64,000 nucleotides of DNA. Origin: Thinopyrum elongatum (lineage: Eukaryota; Streptophyta; Magnoliopsida; Poales; Poaceae). Shown here one piece after another: positions 24,348 through 35,487 of this stretch (position 1 is its first letter; each line of letters starts with the position of its first letter). The stretch lies in NCBI GenBank assembly GCA_011799875.1, contig CM022303.1, forward strand, positions 298,108,362 to 298,172,361. The letters run 5' to 3'. Below the pieces are notes generated by a model. The model was not told where the DNA came from. It saw nothing but the letters and a program-made list of their open reading frames with translations, and did no database searches. Both the position numbers and the translations under genes were made by a program.

Positions 24348-25028
24348 TCAAGTATTGTCATCTTTCTTCTTATTTTCCATAGATGTGTTTTTGTCAGGAG
24401 GTTTTGCAACAATAACTTGAAACACATTATCCATAGAAATTTTAGCATTATCAAGTTGTCCATCTACGTAACCTCTTTGATTTCCGGCTACGATCCAAGA
24501 ATATTGTTGAGTAACATCATTGAGAACTTGTTGGATCACATCTAAAACGGGGATTTCCTTTCTAAGGTTCTCATAATTTTTTTGATTATTTCCAATCAAA
24601 TGTCTCAACATATAGTCACTATTGTAAAGGATCTCATCTATCATCGGTTTTTCATGACTCATACCATAAAAATCAAAATTTTCCCTAGCTTCCTGTATTA
24701 TGTGATCAAATTCATTCATAAGAACATGGGTAGCTATTTTTTTAGCTTTTGGGTCTTTTATAACGGGCAGCTCATAAAACAATCTTTGCAAGGTAGGATG
24801 AGTACGGATAAATCTATTTTCAAGAACTAGTGCTGAAATAGCCTCCGCATAAGTTTTAGCTCTTTTAAGTATAGGGGCATCATCAAAAGTCAAATTTCCA
24901 ACACAACTAAAAAATTCTTGGATATGTTCTTTTCCCATAACATTCCCTTGCCCCAAGACAACAGTTTTAGCATCCAGATTGCCAGATCGTCCAATTTTAG
25001 GAGTTAGGCCATCATCTGTTTCTGCCAT
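24348..25028 (-). CDS. Element A ORF: intact unknown protein of 227 residues
   Basis: The ATG at 25028-25026 starts MAETDDGLTPKIGRSGNLD; the frame stays open to a stop at 24348. The frame extends upstream of this ATG, but the acidic start and the position ~195 bases after the 5' LTR favour it. The body looks helical and soluble (HIQEFFSCVGNLTFDDAP, RTHPTLQRLFYELPVI, RKEIPVLDVIQQVLNDV) and ends in a charged tail KNKKKDDNT-like segment. No membrane segment, zinc knuckle, protease or polymerase motif is visible. The gag position suggests a structural or RNA-binding role, but I do not recognise the family. It is unusual here in having no stop or frameshift. Confidence 0.7.
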   Translation of the reverse strand: MAETDDGLTPKIGRSGNLDAKTVVLGQGNVMGKEHIQEFFSCVGNLTFDDAPILKRAKTYAEAISALVLENRFIRTHPTLQRLFYELPVIKDPKAKKIATHVLMNEFDHIIQEARENFDFYGMSHEKPMIDEILYNSDYMLRHLIGNNQKNYENLRKEIPVLDVIQQVLNDVTQQYSWIVAGNQRGYVDGQLDNAKISMDNVFQVIVAKPPDKNTSMENKKKDDNT

Positions 25029-25194
25029 ACCAAAGTCACTCACGATGATGAGTTCAAGCAAACAAAAGATCTGACGAGAAAAAGGCGAACGAAAAAGAGA
25101 AGGCAAATAAAACGGCAAATTTTGTGAAATGGGGGAGATGAAAACAAGAGGCAAATGGCAAATAATGTAAATTGCAAGGATGTTGATGCTGTCT

Positions 25195-25211
25195 CCCCGG
25201 CAACGGCGCCA
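25195..25211 (-). other. Element A primer binding site
   Basis: The minus strand reads TGGCGCCGTTGCCGGGG. This is the primer site type of Athila-lineage elements, usually attributed to tRNA-Asp. It fixes the 5' side of A on the right. Confidence 0.85.
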
Positions 25212-25222
25212 GAAATTCCTTT

Positions 25223-26798
25223 TGATGCGGCTTGAGACTGCGTCGGTATTTCCCCAAAGAGGAAGGGATGATGCAGTACAACTACGGTAGGTACTTCCCT
25301 TAGTTAAGAAACCAAAGTATCAATCCAGTAGGAGAACCAAGCAACACTATGTAAATGGTACCTGCACACAAAGAACAAATCCTCGCAACCCAACACGTAA
25401 GAGGGGTTGTCAATCCCTCCTCGGTAAAAAGATAGATTGTTTTGTATGTGTTTGGATAAGTAGATCTGAATAAAACGCGAAATAAAAGATGCAAATAAAA
25501 AGTGCAGCAAAGTATTTTTGGGTTTTTGGAATAATAGATCTGAAAACAAATGCGATGAAAAATAGATCGGAAAGCAATATGATAAAAGATAGACCCGGGG
25601 GGCGTAGATTTCACTAGTGGCTTCTCTCGAGAAAATAGCACATGGTGGGTAAACAAATTACTGTTGGGCAATTGATAGAAGATCGAATAATTATGGCAAT
25701 ATCCAAGGCAATGATCAATATATAGGCATCACGTCCAAGATTAGTAGACCGACTCCTGCCTGCATCTACCACTATTACTCCACACATCGATTGCTATCCA
25801 GCATGCATCTGGTGTATTAAATTCATGGAGAAACGGAGTAATGCAATAAGAACGATGACATGATGTAGACAAGATCTATTCATGTAGGAATAGACCCCAT
25901 CTTGTTATCCTTAATAGCAATGATACATGCGTGCCTCGCTGCCCCTTCTGTCACTGGGAGAGGACACAGCAAGATCGAACCCATCACAAAGCACCTCTTC
26001 CCATGGCAAGAAAAATTGATCTAGTTGGCCTAACTAAACCAAAGATTCAAAGAAGAAATACGAGGCTATAAATAATCATGCATATAAGAGGTCGAAGAAA
26101 ACTCAAATAATATTCATGGATATAGATCTGATCATAAACTCAAAGTTCATCGGATCCCAACAAACACACCGCAAAAAGAGTTACATCAAATAGATCTCCA
26201 AGAGACCATCGTATTGAGAAGCAAAAAGAGAGAAGAAGCCATCTAGCTACTGCCTACGGACCCTTAGGTCTATGGTGGACTACTCACGCATTATTGGAGA
26301 GGCACCAATGAGCATGATGAACCCCTCCGTGATGGTGTAGATTAGATCTCGTGGTTCTGGAACTTGCGGCGGCTGGAATTATGTTTCATCTGCTCCCCTA
26401 GGGTTTCTGGAATATTTGAGAATTTATAGAGCTGAGAGGCAATGCAACGGAGCTATGTGGGCCCCACAACCCATCAGGGCACGCCTGGGCCTCCTGGCGT
26501 GCCCTGGTGGGTTGTGGTCCCCAAGGGCCTTCCCTCGTCCACTTCCTTGGCTCCCAACTTGTCTTCTAGTCCAAAAAAAATCTTCAAAAAGTTTTGCTGC
26601 GTTTGGACTCCGTTTGGTACTGATATTATGCGAAGTAAAAAAACAAGCAAAAAACAGCAACTGGCACTAGGCACTATGTCAATATGTTAGTCCCAAAAAA
26701 TGATATAAAGTTGCTATAAAATGATTGTAAAACATCCAAGAATGATAATATAACAGCATGGAACAATAAAAAATTATAGATACGTTGGAGATGTATTA
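25223..26798 (-). repeat. Element A 5' LTR (1576 bp)
   Basis: Starts TGATGCGGCTTGAGACTGC on the plus strand and ends GGAGATGTATTA. The canonical terminal TCA is mutated to TTA. It is followed by GATCC. A minus-strand CTATAAATTC box lies at 26420-26429. Confidence 0.92.
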
Positions 26799-26803
26799 GA
26801 TCC

Positions 26804-27343
26804 CGCCACGACGCTCTGCTTGGAAATGCACCAATAGACACCTCCGCCATTCAATATAAATACGTATCCGGTTTGTGACTTAGAGTCATCCAGATCTATG
26901 TCGAAGCTAGCATCAACGCAACCCTTTACGACAAGCTCTTCGTCACCTCCATAAACGAGAAACATATCCTTGGTCCTTTTCAGGTACTTCAGGATATTCT
27001 TGACCGCTGTCCAGTGATCCACTCCTGGATTACTTTGGTACCTCCCTGCCAAACTTATGGCAAGGCACACATCAGGTCTGGTAGACAACATGGCATACAT
27101 AATAGAACTTACGGTTGAGGCCTAGGGAATGACTTTCATTTTCTCTCTATCTTCTACCGTGGTCGGACTTTGAGTCTGACTCAATTTCACACCTTGCAAC
27201 ACAGGCAAGAACCCTTTCTTTGACTGGTCCATTTCTAACTTCTTTAGAACTTTGTCAAGGTATGTGCTTTGTGAAAGTCCTATTAAGCGTCTCGATCTAT
27301 CCCTATAGATCTTGATGCCCAATATATAAGCAACTTCACCAAG
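26804..27343 (-). pseudogene. pol: Angela RT end and RNase H start (between insertions G and A)
   Basis: The minus strand reads from ILGIKIYRDRSRRLIGLSQ through KVLKKLEMDQSKKG, a TAG near 27119, then MYAMLSTRPDVCLAI and SKSQTGYVFILNGG to the end at KQSVVAG. This is the Copia RT thumb/connection and the first half of RNase H, including the VDASFD stretch with the first catalytic Asp. The reading continues directly from 40674 once element G and one GTCTT copy are removed, and runs into 3736 once element A is removed. Confidence 0.9.
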
Positions 27344-27348
27344 GTCTT

Positions 27349-28190
27349 TGTCGGTGTACTAAAGTTTGGGCCCTTTTAGTACCCCTTACTTGTGCACGGG
27401 CAGTTGTAGCCGCGCCCGCGGCAAGGCTTGACGGGGACAGCTGGAGGCAGAATGCAAGACAACGAAGACGGCGTCCAAGCCAGTAACCAGGGAGCAGAAG
27501 ATAAGCTGGAGCCCCGGCAAGATCCTTGCCAGGGCGGCTCGCGAGGCCCCGGCAAGATCCTTGCCGGGATGACTTGCGAAGCACTGACAAGAACACCACC
27601 CTTGAGGTTGAAGAGCTCTGACACCATCGACAATGTCAAGAGCAAGGCCCAAGGGGCGCGTGCGTAGTGGCATGCAGATCTTCGTGAAGATCCTGCCACC
27701 GTTCCAGCGCAGCGGTTAGCCAGCCAGCCTGGCATTGCATGCCTCGTCAGCCTGGATATGTGTCAAGGCGGAGTGAGGCGGCGATGGACGGGACGGGCTC
27801 TATTCCCGTCCCCGATAAAGCTAGGGGGCATGTAACCAGCGCATTTAATGTGTTTTGTCCCAGGACGTCAGTGATAAGCATGGCTACTTTACACCTCCTG
27901 TGTGCCACTGTGGCAGCCCCTTGGACGTATAAAAGGAGGCCCAAGGCATACTGGAGGAGGGGTCGGACTTTTCGGACTCTCCGGCCCAGCTTACATGCTT
28001 AGCAGCTAGCCGAAGCTCCAGAACGCATAATGTACACACAAAGCAGGACTAGGGTTTTACGCTTCCCAGCGGCCCGAACCTGGTTAAAAATCCCTCGTGT
28101 TGATCGTTAGATCTGCTCTTTGTGCACCCCTCTTCCCGGCCAAACTGTAGAAGGGATCCACTCAATCCCATAGGTGTCGTTTCCCCGACA
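27349..28190 (+). repeat. Element G 5' LTR (842 bp)
   Basis: Starts TGTCGGTGTAC and ends GTTTCCCCGACA. A TATAAAAGG box at 27928-27936 marks the probable promoter. It contains two CCGGCAAG/CTTGCCGG hairpin units near 27512-27568. Confidence 0.95.
27512..27568. repeat. Paired hairpin units in the G LTR
   Basis: Two inverted repeats with arms CCCGGCAAG and CTTGCCGGG around the loop ATC. The first, at 27512-27533, has one arm mismatch; the second, at 27548-27568, is perfect. The right LTR carries the same pair, with the perfect unit at 40026-40046. Confidence 0.85.
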
Positions 28191-28194
28191 TCTT

Positions 28195-28210
28195 TGGCGC
28201 GCCAGGTAGG
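28195..28210 (+). other. Element G primer binding site
   Basis: TGGCGCGCCAGGTAGG begins four bases after the 5' LTR. It is the primer site type seen in RIRE2-like grass elements. The priming tRNA is not assigned. Confidence 0.75.
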
Positions 28211-28268
28211 AGTGAGAGAGGTTGTGCAAACCTGATCTAGAGGTTAGCGCATCAGTTTCTCGATCACC

Positions 28269-31169
28269 ATGGCTCCCAAGAAGGAGACGATCATGGCGAT
28301 CGGTTCATCTGCGGCCGATCTGCCTGTGCCAGCACGGACGGGCGATGGTGTAGACACGAATGGTGGAGGGGGTGCACATCGCGAGCATCCGCGATGTTCC
28401 GGCGAGCGGAGCCAGGGGAGCGGCATCATCCGTAGCCACGACGATAACCCGCGCACCGCTGGGTCCGTGGGTGGGGCCGTGCTGCCTACGGGCAGCGCAG
28501 CGATCTCCAAGACACCCCCGCCGGCGCGTGCGCCGCGGTCTTCCCAGGCCGTGTGCGACGAGCGGCACCGTAATGATGGGGGCCCCGAGCGTCCCCACGG
28601 AAAGGGCCCTCAGCATCATTCTCGAGATGCACATGGCCGGCATGCACGCCAAGATGCTGGTGGAAATGGTGCACGGCCGCGGAACCGTGATGGGGCTCCT
28701 TCTAATGCGGTTAGAAGTCCGAGCACCTCCCGTTCTTCGCGCCTGTCGCTGCCACCTACACCAGCCAAAGCGTTGACGCGAGCACAGCTCCTCCTGGATT
28801 TTCCTCCCGCTGCGAAGAAGCAAGACGAATGGAGAGCTGTGATCCAGAGTCTCATCGGTCTCGCCAATAGAGATGGGCCGTAGCTGGCGGAGCCTTCGCG
28901 GTGGTGGTCCACTGAGCCGGCGCGTGTCGATGACAGGAAGAACGGAGGCGCCGCGACCACGGTGCACTCCCCTCCACCACCACGACAGCGGTCGCCAGCT
29001 CGGCGGGTCGATGCCCACGATGACGGATCCACGGCGTCGTCCGATCCGCGAGCTCGCCGCGACCAATGTCAAGTTCTTCAGGAACGGGTCAAAGAAGATG
29101 CTCGCACTACCATCGAGCGGCGGCGGGAAGCGCGCCATCAATCGGATAGGCGCGCAGGGCCCATTGTAGAAAAGCCTGCGCTGGGGGATCCTGGTGACTT
29201 ACCTTACGAGGTGGGTTGTCCAGCTTTTACCTGTGAGCTGCGGCGATTCCAGTGGCCCACTACCCGCACGTTCAAACCAGAGGTCCCGGAGAAATACGAC
29301 GGCAAGGCTCACCCGTCCGAGTTCCTGAGTATTTACACCATCGCGATGCAAGCTGCCGGGGCTCGCGACGGCAAGGTGCTTGCCAATTACTTCCCGTTGG
29401 TGCTCAAGCCCAACGTCAGGTCGTGGTTGATGTACCTACCAGTAGATTCCATCTCTTCTTGGTCAGACCTGTGCCACGAGTTTGTTGGCGCCTTTACCGG
29501 AGGCCACCAAGCTCCTGGCCAGGCAAGTGACTTACATATCATTCCCCAGAAAGATGGCAAATGCTTACGCAAATACATACAGAGGTTCAGCCGTGTGCAG
29601 TACAACATCCCGAATGTTCATCCTGCCGCTGTTGTCAACGCATTCCATCAGAATGTGCCCAACCGCAAGATGCGCGAAGAGCTGGCGATGAACAAGATTA
29701 CGGATGTTGCCGAGCTTTATGTTTTGGCCGACAGATGTGCTCGGGCTGAAGAAGGAAGGAAGTACCCCGGCGAAGATGCCGGCGTGGGAACTGACTCCGG
29801 AGATGAAGACGCCGCCGCCCCGACAAAGAAGGGCCGACGGCGTAATAGGAAGCGCAAGGGCAAAACCGTGCTTGCCGTCAAGGGATACGGCAACCCCGGC
29901 ACCGCCAAGAAGACCAAGGTTGACGACCCCGGCAAGGAGGTTGCCGGGTGCGCCGCCTGCCAGGACTTGGCGGCTGCCGACAAGCCGGAGGGCTTCGACA
30001 AGCAATACTATAAGATCCACCGCACCAAGGGCCATGATCTCCAGAACTGTCGGCAGGTTGAGCTACTCATCGAGAGGCAGAAGGCCGAATATGAAAGGCG
30101 AGACAAGGAGAAGGGCCGGGATGGTGCTGAAGGGTCCAACAAGAAGCATGGTGGCCGAGGGGGCCGCCGCGGCAAAGACAAGCAAAAGGAGAGGCCTGCT
30201 CAAGGCCGCGACAAAAAGGAGGGGGATGATGACCACGAAGATGATGACGACTCCAGTGAGCACGAGTTTCAAAAAGCTACGGAGGCCATGTGCATTGATG
30301 GTGGCGCCTCGTTACATTCTTCTCACTGCCAACTTAAACAGTGGGCGCACGAGATTAATGCGACAGAGCCGTCGATCGATGCCCAGAAGCCACTGAAATG
30401 GTCCCGCACGCCTATCATTTTTGACGCCGAGGATCACCCTGATCGCACAACCGCGGTCGGGTGTTTGCCATTGTTGGTTTCCCCAACAATTCGCAACCTC
30501 AAGGTGACAAGAATGCTAGTTGACGATGGGGCCAGTCTGAACTTGATCTCGCCCAATGTGATCAAGAGGTTACAAATTCCCGACGGAGATCTCGAAGAGA
30601 CGGGCACGTTTCAAGGGATCAATCTGGGAAGAAGCCAGCCGAAGGGTAAGATCACACTACCAGTTACGTTTAGTGGTGAGCTGAACTATAGGACAGAGAA
30701 GATCGTTTTTTATGTTGCCAAGATCCCGTTGCCGTATAACGGGATCCTTGGCCGGCCAGCATTGGCCAAGTTTATGGCAGCATCACACTATGCTTACAAC
30801 ACGCTGAAGATGCCCGGCCCGTTGAGCATCATCACAGTCAACTGCGACAAGAAAGACGCACTCATCTGCGCCGATCAGCTCTACCGGGAGGCAGTTGTAG
30901 CACCTGCTGCCAAGGCACTTGCTCCTGCCACTGGAGCTCCCGGGGAGAAGAAGACCGGCAAGACCTCTTGCCCCGGCAAGACCTCCTGCACCTACTCCGG
31001 CAAGCACACCTCTTCGGAGTGCTGCGTTCCCGTCGAGGAAGTGCCAGAGAGCTCCACCGGCAAGAGCAAGAAATCCAAGGCTGCCCCACCAGAGACCAAG
31101 AAGGTGCCCGTCAAGGAGGATGGCACGGGCGGAGCTTTCACCATAAGCTCCACCCTCGACAGCAAATAG
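28269..31169 (+). pseudogene. gag: Element G gag-protease
   Basis: The ATG at 28269 (MAPKKETIMAIGSSAADLP) opens a frame shared with all of gag, protease and RT, broken by TAG at 28881-28883 and ended by TAG at 31167-31169. The first 200 codons are uncertain, because a second open frame at 28360-28776 also looks protein-like and a pair of shifts is possible. The gag core is at about 29265-29720 (KYDGKAHPSEFLSIYTIAM, SWSDLCHEFVGAFTG). It is followed by a basic region, a degenerate zinc-knuckle segment (KIHRTKGHDLQNC), and a protease with LVDDGASLNLI near 30519-30550 and GILGRPALAKF. Codons for CCGGCAAG words are frequent near the end. Confidence 0.88.
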
Positions 31170-34100
31170 AAAAGCACGCTCATCGCCTTCCTGTGGGCGA
31201 ATGTCGATGTATTTGCATGGCAAGCATCTGACATCCCCGGCGTTCCCAGGGAGGTGATTGAGCACCATCTTGCCGTCTGTCCTCATGCGTGGCCCGTCAA
31301 GCAGAAGGTCAGCAAGCAAGCCTTGGAGCAGCAAGAGTTTATTATTGAAGAGATCAGGAAGTTGGAAGCAGCAGGCTTGGTTAGGGGAGTGCTCCACCCA
31401 ACGTGGTTGGCCAATCTGGTTGTGGTGCGCAAGGCGAATGGGAAATGGAGGCTGTGCATTGATTATACAGATATCAACAAAGCCTGTCCAAAGGATCCTT
31501 TCCCCTTGCCGCGCATCGACCAGATCGTGGACTCCACGGCCGGGTGTGGCTTGCTGTCGTTTCTTGACGCATAGTTCGGATACCACCAAATCTTCATGAC
31601 AAAGGAAGATGAAGAGAAGACCGCGTTTATCACCCCATGTGGTACGTATTGTTTTATACGAATGCCTTTCGGGTTGAAAAGCGCTGGTTCAACGTTTGCC
31701 AGAGCAGTCCAGATAGGTTTTGAGCCCCAGCTACATAGAAATATGGAAGCTTATATGGATGACATAGTGGTCAAAACCAAGGACAAGGCGACACTGATAC
31801 AAGATCTAGAAGAAACATTTGCAAATTTGCGCAAGATCAATCTCAAGCTCAATCCTGAGAAGTGTGTGTTTGGTGTTCCGTCCGGCAAGCTTCTCGGGTT
31901 CTTTGTGTCTCAGCGTGGGATCAAGGCGAACCCTGATAAGATCAAGGCAATTGAGCAAATTGAAGCACCAAGACGAGTCAAGGATGTACGTCAACTTGCT
32001 GGCTGTGTTGCTGCTCTAAGCAGGTTCATCTCCAAATCTGCTGAGCGCGCCCTACCCTTTTTCAAGATCTTGAAAAAGGCAGGTCCAATGAAATGGACTC
32101 TGGAAGCAGAGGCAGCGCTGCACGATTTGAAGAGGTACCTCTCCTCTACACCAACACTAGTCGCGCCTAAACCACAAGAGCCGTTGTTGCTGTATCTAGC
32201 GGCAATGAATCAAGTGGTCAGTGCTGCGCTAGTGGCACAGAGAGAAGTTGATGAAGAAGCAACGGCAGTGGCAAGACCGTCGGATGATGAGCCGGAGCTC
32301 TCCCTGGCAGGGTCTAGTGCCGGCAAGGCAAGACCCCCGGCAGAGTCTGGTGCCGGCAAGGCAGGTCCCCCGGCAGAGTCTGGTGCCGGCGAGGCAGGAT
32401 CTGCGCAAACAAACAAAGTGATACAGAAGAAGAAGGTGGTGCAGCACCCGGTTTATTTTGTCAGCTCCCTCTTGCAGGGGGCTAGATCAAGATACTCTGG
32501 GGTGCAGAAGTTGCTCTTCGGCCTCCTTATGGCCTCGAGGAAGCTGCGTCATTACTTTCAGGCACATGAGATCACCGTTATCACTCGCTTCCCGTTGCAA
32601 CGGATCCTGCACAACCCAGATGCAACTAGAAGGATTGTGGAGTGGGCATTGGAACTGTCAAGCTTTGGTCTCAGGTTTGAAAGCACTTCAACGATTCAGA
32701 GCAGAGCCTTGGCGGAGTTCATTGCAGAATGGATCTCAACGCCTGACGAGGAAATTCAAGAGACCACTCTCCCCGACAAGGAAACAAGCCGCGACTGGAT
32801 TATGTACTTTGATGGGGCTTTCTCGCTGCAAGGCGCCGGTGCTGGTGTGCTACTTGTCGCACCCACCAGAGAGCACCTCAAGTACGTGGTCCAGATGCAC
32901 TTTCCCCAGGAGAGATCAACGAACAACACTGCGGAGTATGAGGGACTGCTTGCCGGTCTCAGGATCGCGGCAGACCTTGGAATTACGAAGCTCATCGTTA
33001 GAGGTGATTCGCAGCTTGTCATCAAGCAGGTTAACAAAGATTATCAGAGCCCGTTGATGGAAGCTTATGTAGATGAAGTGAGGAAGTTGGAAGTGCGTTT
33101 CGACGGTCAACAAGCAGAGCATGTTCCTCGAGGAGAGAATAGCATTGCTGATGACCTGTCAAAACGTGCTGCCCTCAAGTTACCTGTGGAACCAGGAACT
33201 TTTGTGCTCCAACTAAATCAACCATCCGTTGAACCATCGGCAGGACAGAATAAGCGAAGGAAGTTGAGCCCCGGCAAGTACTTTCCCGCCGAGCTCCCAG
33301 GAGCCGCCGACAAGGAGGTTTCCAGGGATGACGCCAAGCTTGCCGGGGGGCGACAGGCTCCGGCAGGGCCTCAGGCCCTTGCCGTAGAGGCAACTGCTCC
33401 CATGGCAAAAGATGTGCCTTTAGTCCTTGCCGTCGAGCCTCAGGCTCCAGCATGGGCACAGCACACCATTTGTTTCCTCCAAACAGGGGAACTCCCTGAG
33501 GAACAGGAAGAAGCGGAGAAAGTAGCCCGTCGGTCCAGCATGTACCAGTTTGTGGACGATGTCCTATACAGGAAAAGACTGAACGGCGTGAAATTGAAGT
33601 GCATCCCTCGGGAGGAAGGACTTGCGCTGTTGGCAGAAATACATGGAGGTGTATGTGGCTCTCACATAGGGTCAAAGAGCCCTTGCCGGCAAAGCATTCC
33701 GGCAAGGTTTCTTTTGGCCAACTGCTCTCCAGGATGCGACTGCACCAGTAACCAAGTGTGAAGTGTGCCAGTTCCATTCAAAGAAGCTCCATCAGCCAGC
33801 TCAAGCTCTTCAGACGATCCCTCTTTCCTGGCCATTTTCGGTCTGGGGGCTCGACATACTGGGCCCCTTTTCCCGTGCTGTCGGGGGCTTTGAGTACTTG
33901 TACGTCGCAATCGACAAGTTCACAAAGTGGCCAGAAGTGGAAGCAGTGAGAAAGGTGATGGCACAATCAGCCGTCAAGTTCTTCAAGGGACTAGTTTGCC
34001 ATTTTGGTGTGCCAAATAGAGTCATCACCGACAACGGCACACAGTTCACGAGCCGCACCTTCATGCAGTACATCCAGGACCTCGGCAGCAAAATCTGTTT

Positions 34101-34689
34101 TGCTTCTGTTGCACATCCGTGAAGCAATGGCCAGGCAAAAAGGGCAAATGCTGAAGTGCTGCGAGGCCTCAAAACAAGAACTTTTGACAGGCTACACAAG
34201 TGCCGAAGACGCTGGATTGATGAGTTGCCGGCGGTTCTTTGGTCAATCAGGACGACACCGAATTGAGCCACTGGCCAGACACCCTTCTTCCTGGTATACG
34301 GGGCGGAAGCAGTTCTCCCCACAGAAGTCATATACGGGTCACCTCGAGTGCTCGCTTATGATGAGCTTGAGCAAGAGCAGTTACAGCAAGATGATGCTAC
34401 GCTCCTTGAGGAAGATCGTCTTCAGGCTGCTATGCGAGCTGCGCGCTACCAGCAAGCCTTGCGCCGCTACCACAGCCGCAAGGTTCATGCCCGAAGCCTT
34501 GAGGAAGGCGACCTTGTTCTTCGGCGCGTTCAATCCGCCAAGAATTCCAACAAGTTGACGCCAAAGTGGGAAGGCCCTTATCAGGTAATACGAGTCACCA
34601 GGCCCGGCGCAGTCCGCCTGGAGACCGAAGATGGCATTCCAGTGAGCAACTCCTAAAATATCGAACATCTTCGCAAGTTTTACCCGTGA
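31170..34689 (+). pseudogene. pol: Element G pol: RT, RNase H, second RNase H, integrase
   Basis: Pol continues in the gag frame with TAG at 31572-31574 inside the RT. RT has the YMDD catalytic motif at 31752-31763. A typical RT-linked RNase H follows to about 32620. A second, archaeal-like RNase H spans about 32795-33170 (YFDGA, NNTAEYEGL, RGDSQLV, ENSIADDLS), the Tat hallmark. A one-base insertion near 33672 shifts to the integrase frame: zinc region with CEVCQFH, then catalytic D in GLDILGPF, D in ITDNGTQF (34030) and E in NAEVLRG (34153). TGA stops at 34120 and about 34264 and TAA at 34654 break the integrase. Final stop TGA at about 34687. Confidence 0.9.
32318..32400 (+). repeat. Short tandem repeat in the RT-RNase H linker of G
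   Basis: Two to three units of about 36 bases coding for (G/S)(S/A)GKA(R/G)PPAESGAG. The repeat adds a Gly/Ala/Pro-rich flexible segment between the first RNase H segment and the HPVYFVSSLLQG block. Confidence 0.8.
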
Positions 34690-35487
34690 GGCGCGGTTGC
34701 CGGGACCCCCAGCAACCCCCTTTTGTACTAGCCTTGCCGGCAAGGCATATGACCCTATGAACAGAGCTAGGCACAGACCCTGTGCATAGTTGAATAAATT
34801 TAAGTATTTATAGTTCTTGTTGATTTCCATGTTTATTCATATGCATGACTGTCCAGGATATTATACTACGTTCGTTTCCAGCAAGTACTGATGAACAGCC
34901 AAGGTTCCATGTTCCTATTTTCTCTTCTTTCTTTTTCTCAAAGGACAGAAGGTTCCCTCGCATACAAGTTTGCCGGGGAGGATAGAGAGTGTGGGCATCA
35001 ACAGGCGACGTTCGAAGTGGCGTCTTGCGGAAAAGAGTACAACAGCAAAAAAGCTAAGTTGTAAAACCTTGAGGAAATTTTCTTTAAATACAAAGTTATT
35101 TTCCTCGAACGATTTCAATTCCTGTATGGAAAACTTGCACGCGAAGGAACCTCGTCGCGATTGGTTGCATCCTTGCTTTGTTTCGAGTCCGCTCAGCAGT
35201 TCAAGTGGCTGCACTAAGAGCGGCAAGGTGTCTTGCCGGCAGCGACACCCCCAGCAGGCTGCTAAGGATCTGTTCCTCAAAGCGCTCGCGGCAAGGGTGC
35301 GCGCACCGGCAAGCCCTTCCAAAAAAAGCGTAGGGTGTATGCCATACAAGGAGGGATCAAACAAGGAAGATAGCATGCATTCAATCCAAAATACAGCAAG
35401 TTATATTACATCAATGGTTGCCGCGGTTCTAACTTAAGATAAACTGTCTTGGGCACGAGTTCATAGCGGCAAGGAAAAGAGAAACGG
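34690..35487. other. Element G spacer between pol and antisense gene
   Basis: About 800 bases where the sense pol transcript and the antisense transcript converge. No conserved motif or supportable ORF is seen on either strand. AT-rich words near 34790-34830 could serve polyadenylation, but this is not demonstrable by reading. Confidence 0.6.

Larger units (their letters stand above)
3737..26798 (-). mobile_element. Element A: non-autonomous Gypsy-type element (Athila-like), minus strand
   Basis: Complete element with two LTRs (3737-5310 and 25223-26798), flanked by GATCC on both sides inside Angela RNase H. The 5' side is on the right. The primer site TGGCGCCGTTGCCGGGG (minus) is at 25195-25211, next to the right LTR. 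A purine tract, TTAAGCTCGGGGATGC (minus), is next to the left LTR at 5311-5326. Its own internal DNA is only about 3.4 kb, since element B occupies 6108-22639. It carries one ORF (24348-25028) and no RT, integrase or RNase H. Confidence 0.9.

Noticed and set aside
28360..28776. Alternative gag N-terminal frame of element G
   Set aside because: It contains protein-like segments such as ALSIILEMHMAGMHAKML, but the neighbouring frame is continuous with gag. I could not decide without a family consensus and did not call it separately.
28305..29141. Minus-strand frame of 278 codons
   Set aside because: Shadow of the GC-rich G gag N-terminus; no start context or domain.
30783..31589. Minus-strand frame of 268 codons opposite G gag-pol
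   Set aside because: Lies opposite the conserved protease and RT codons of element G; the sense frame explains the sequence.
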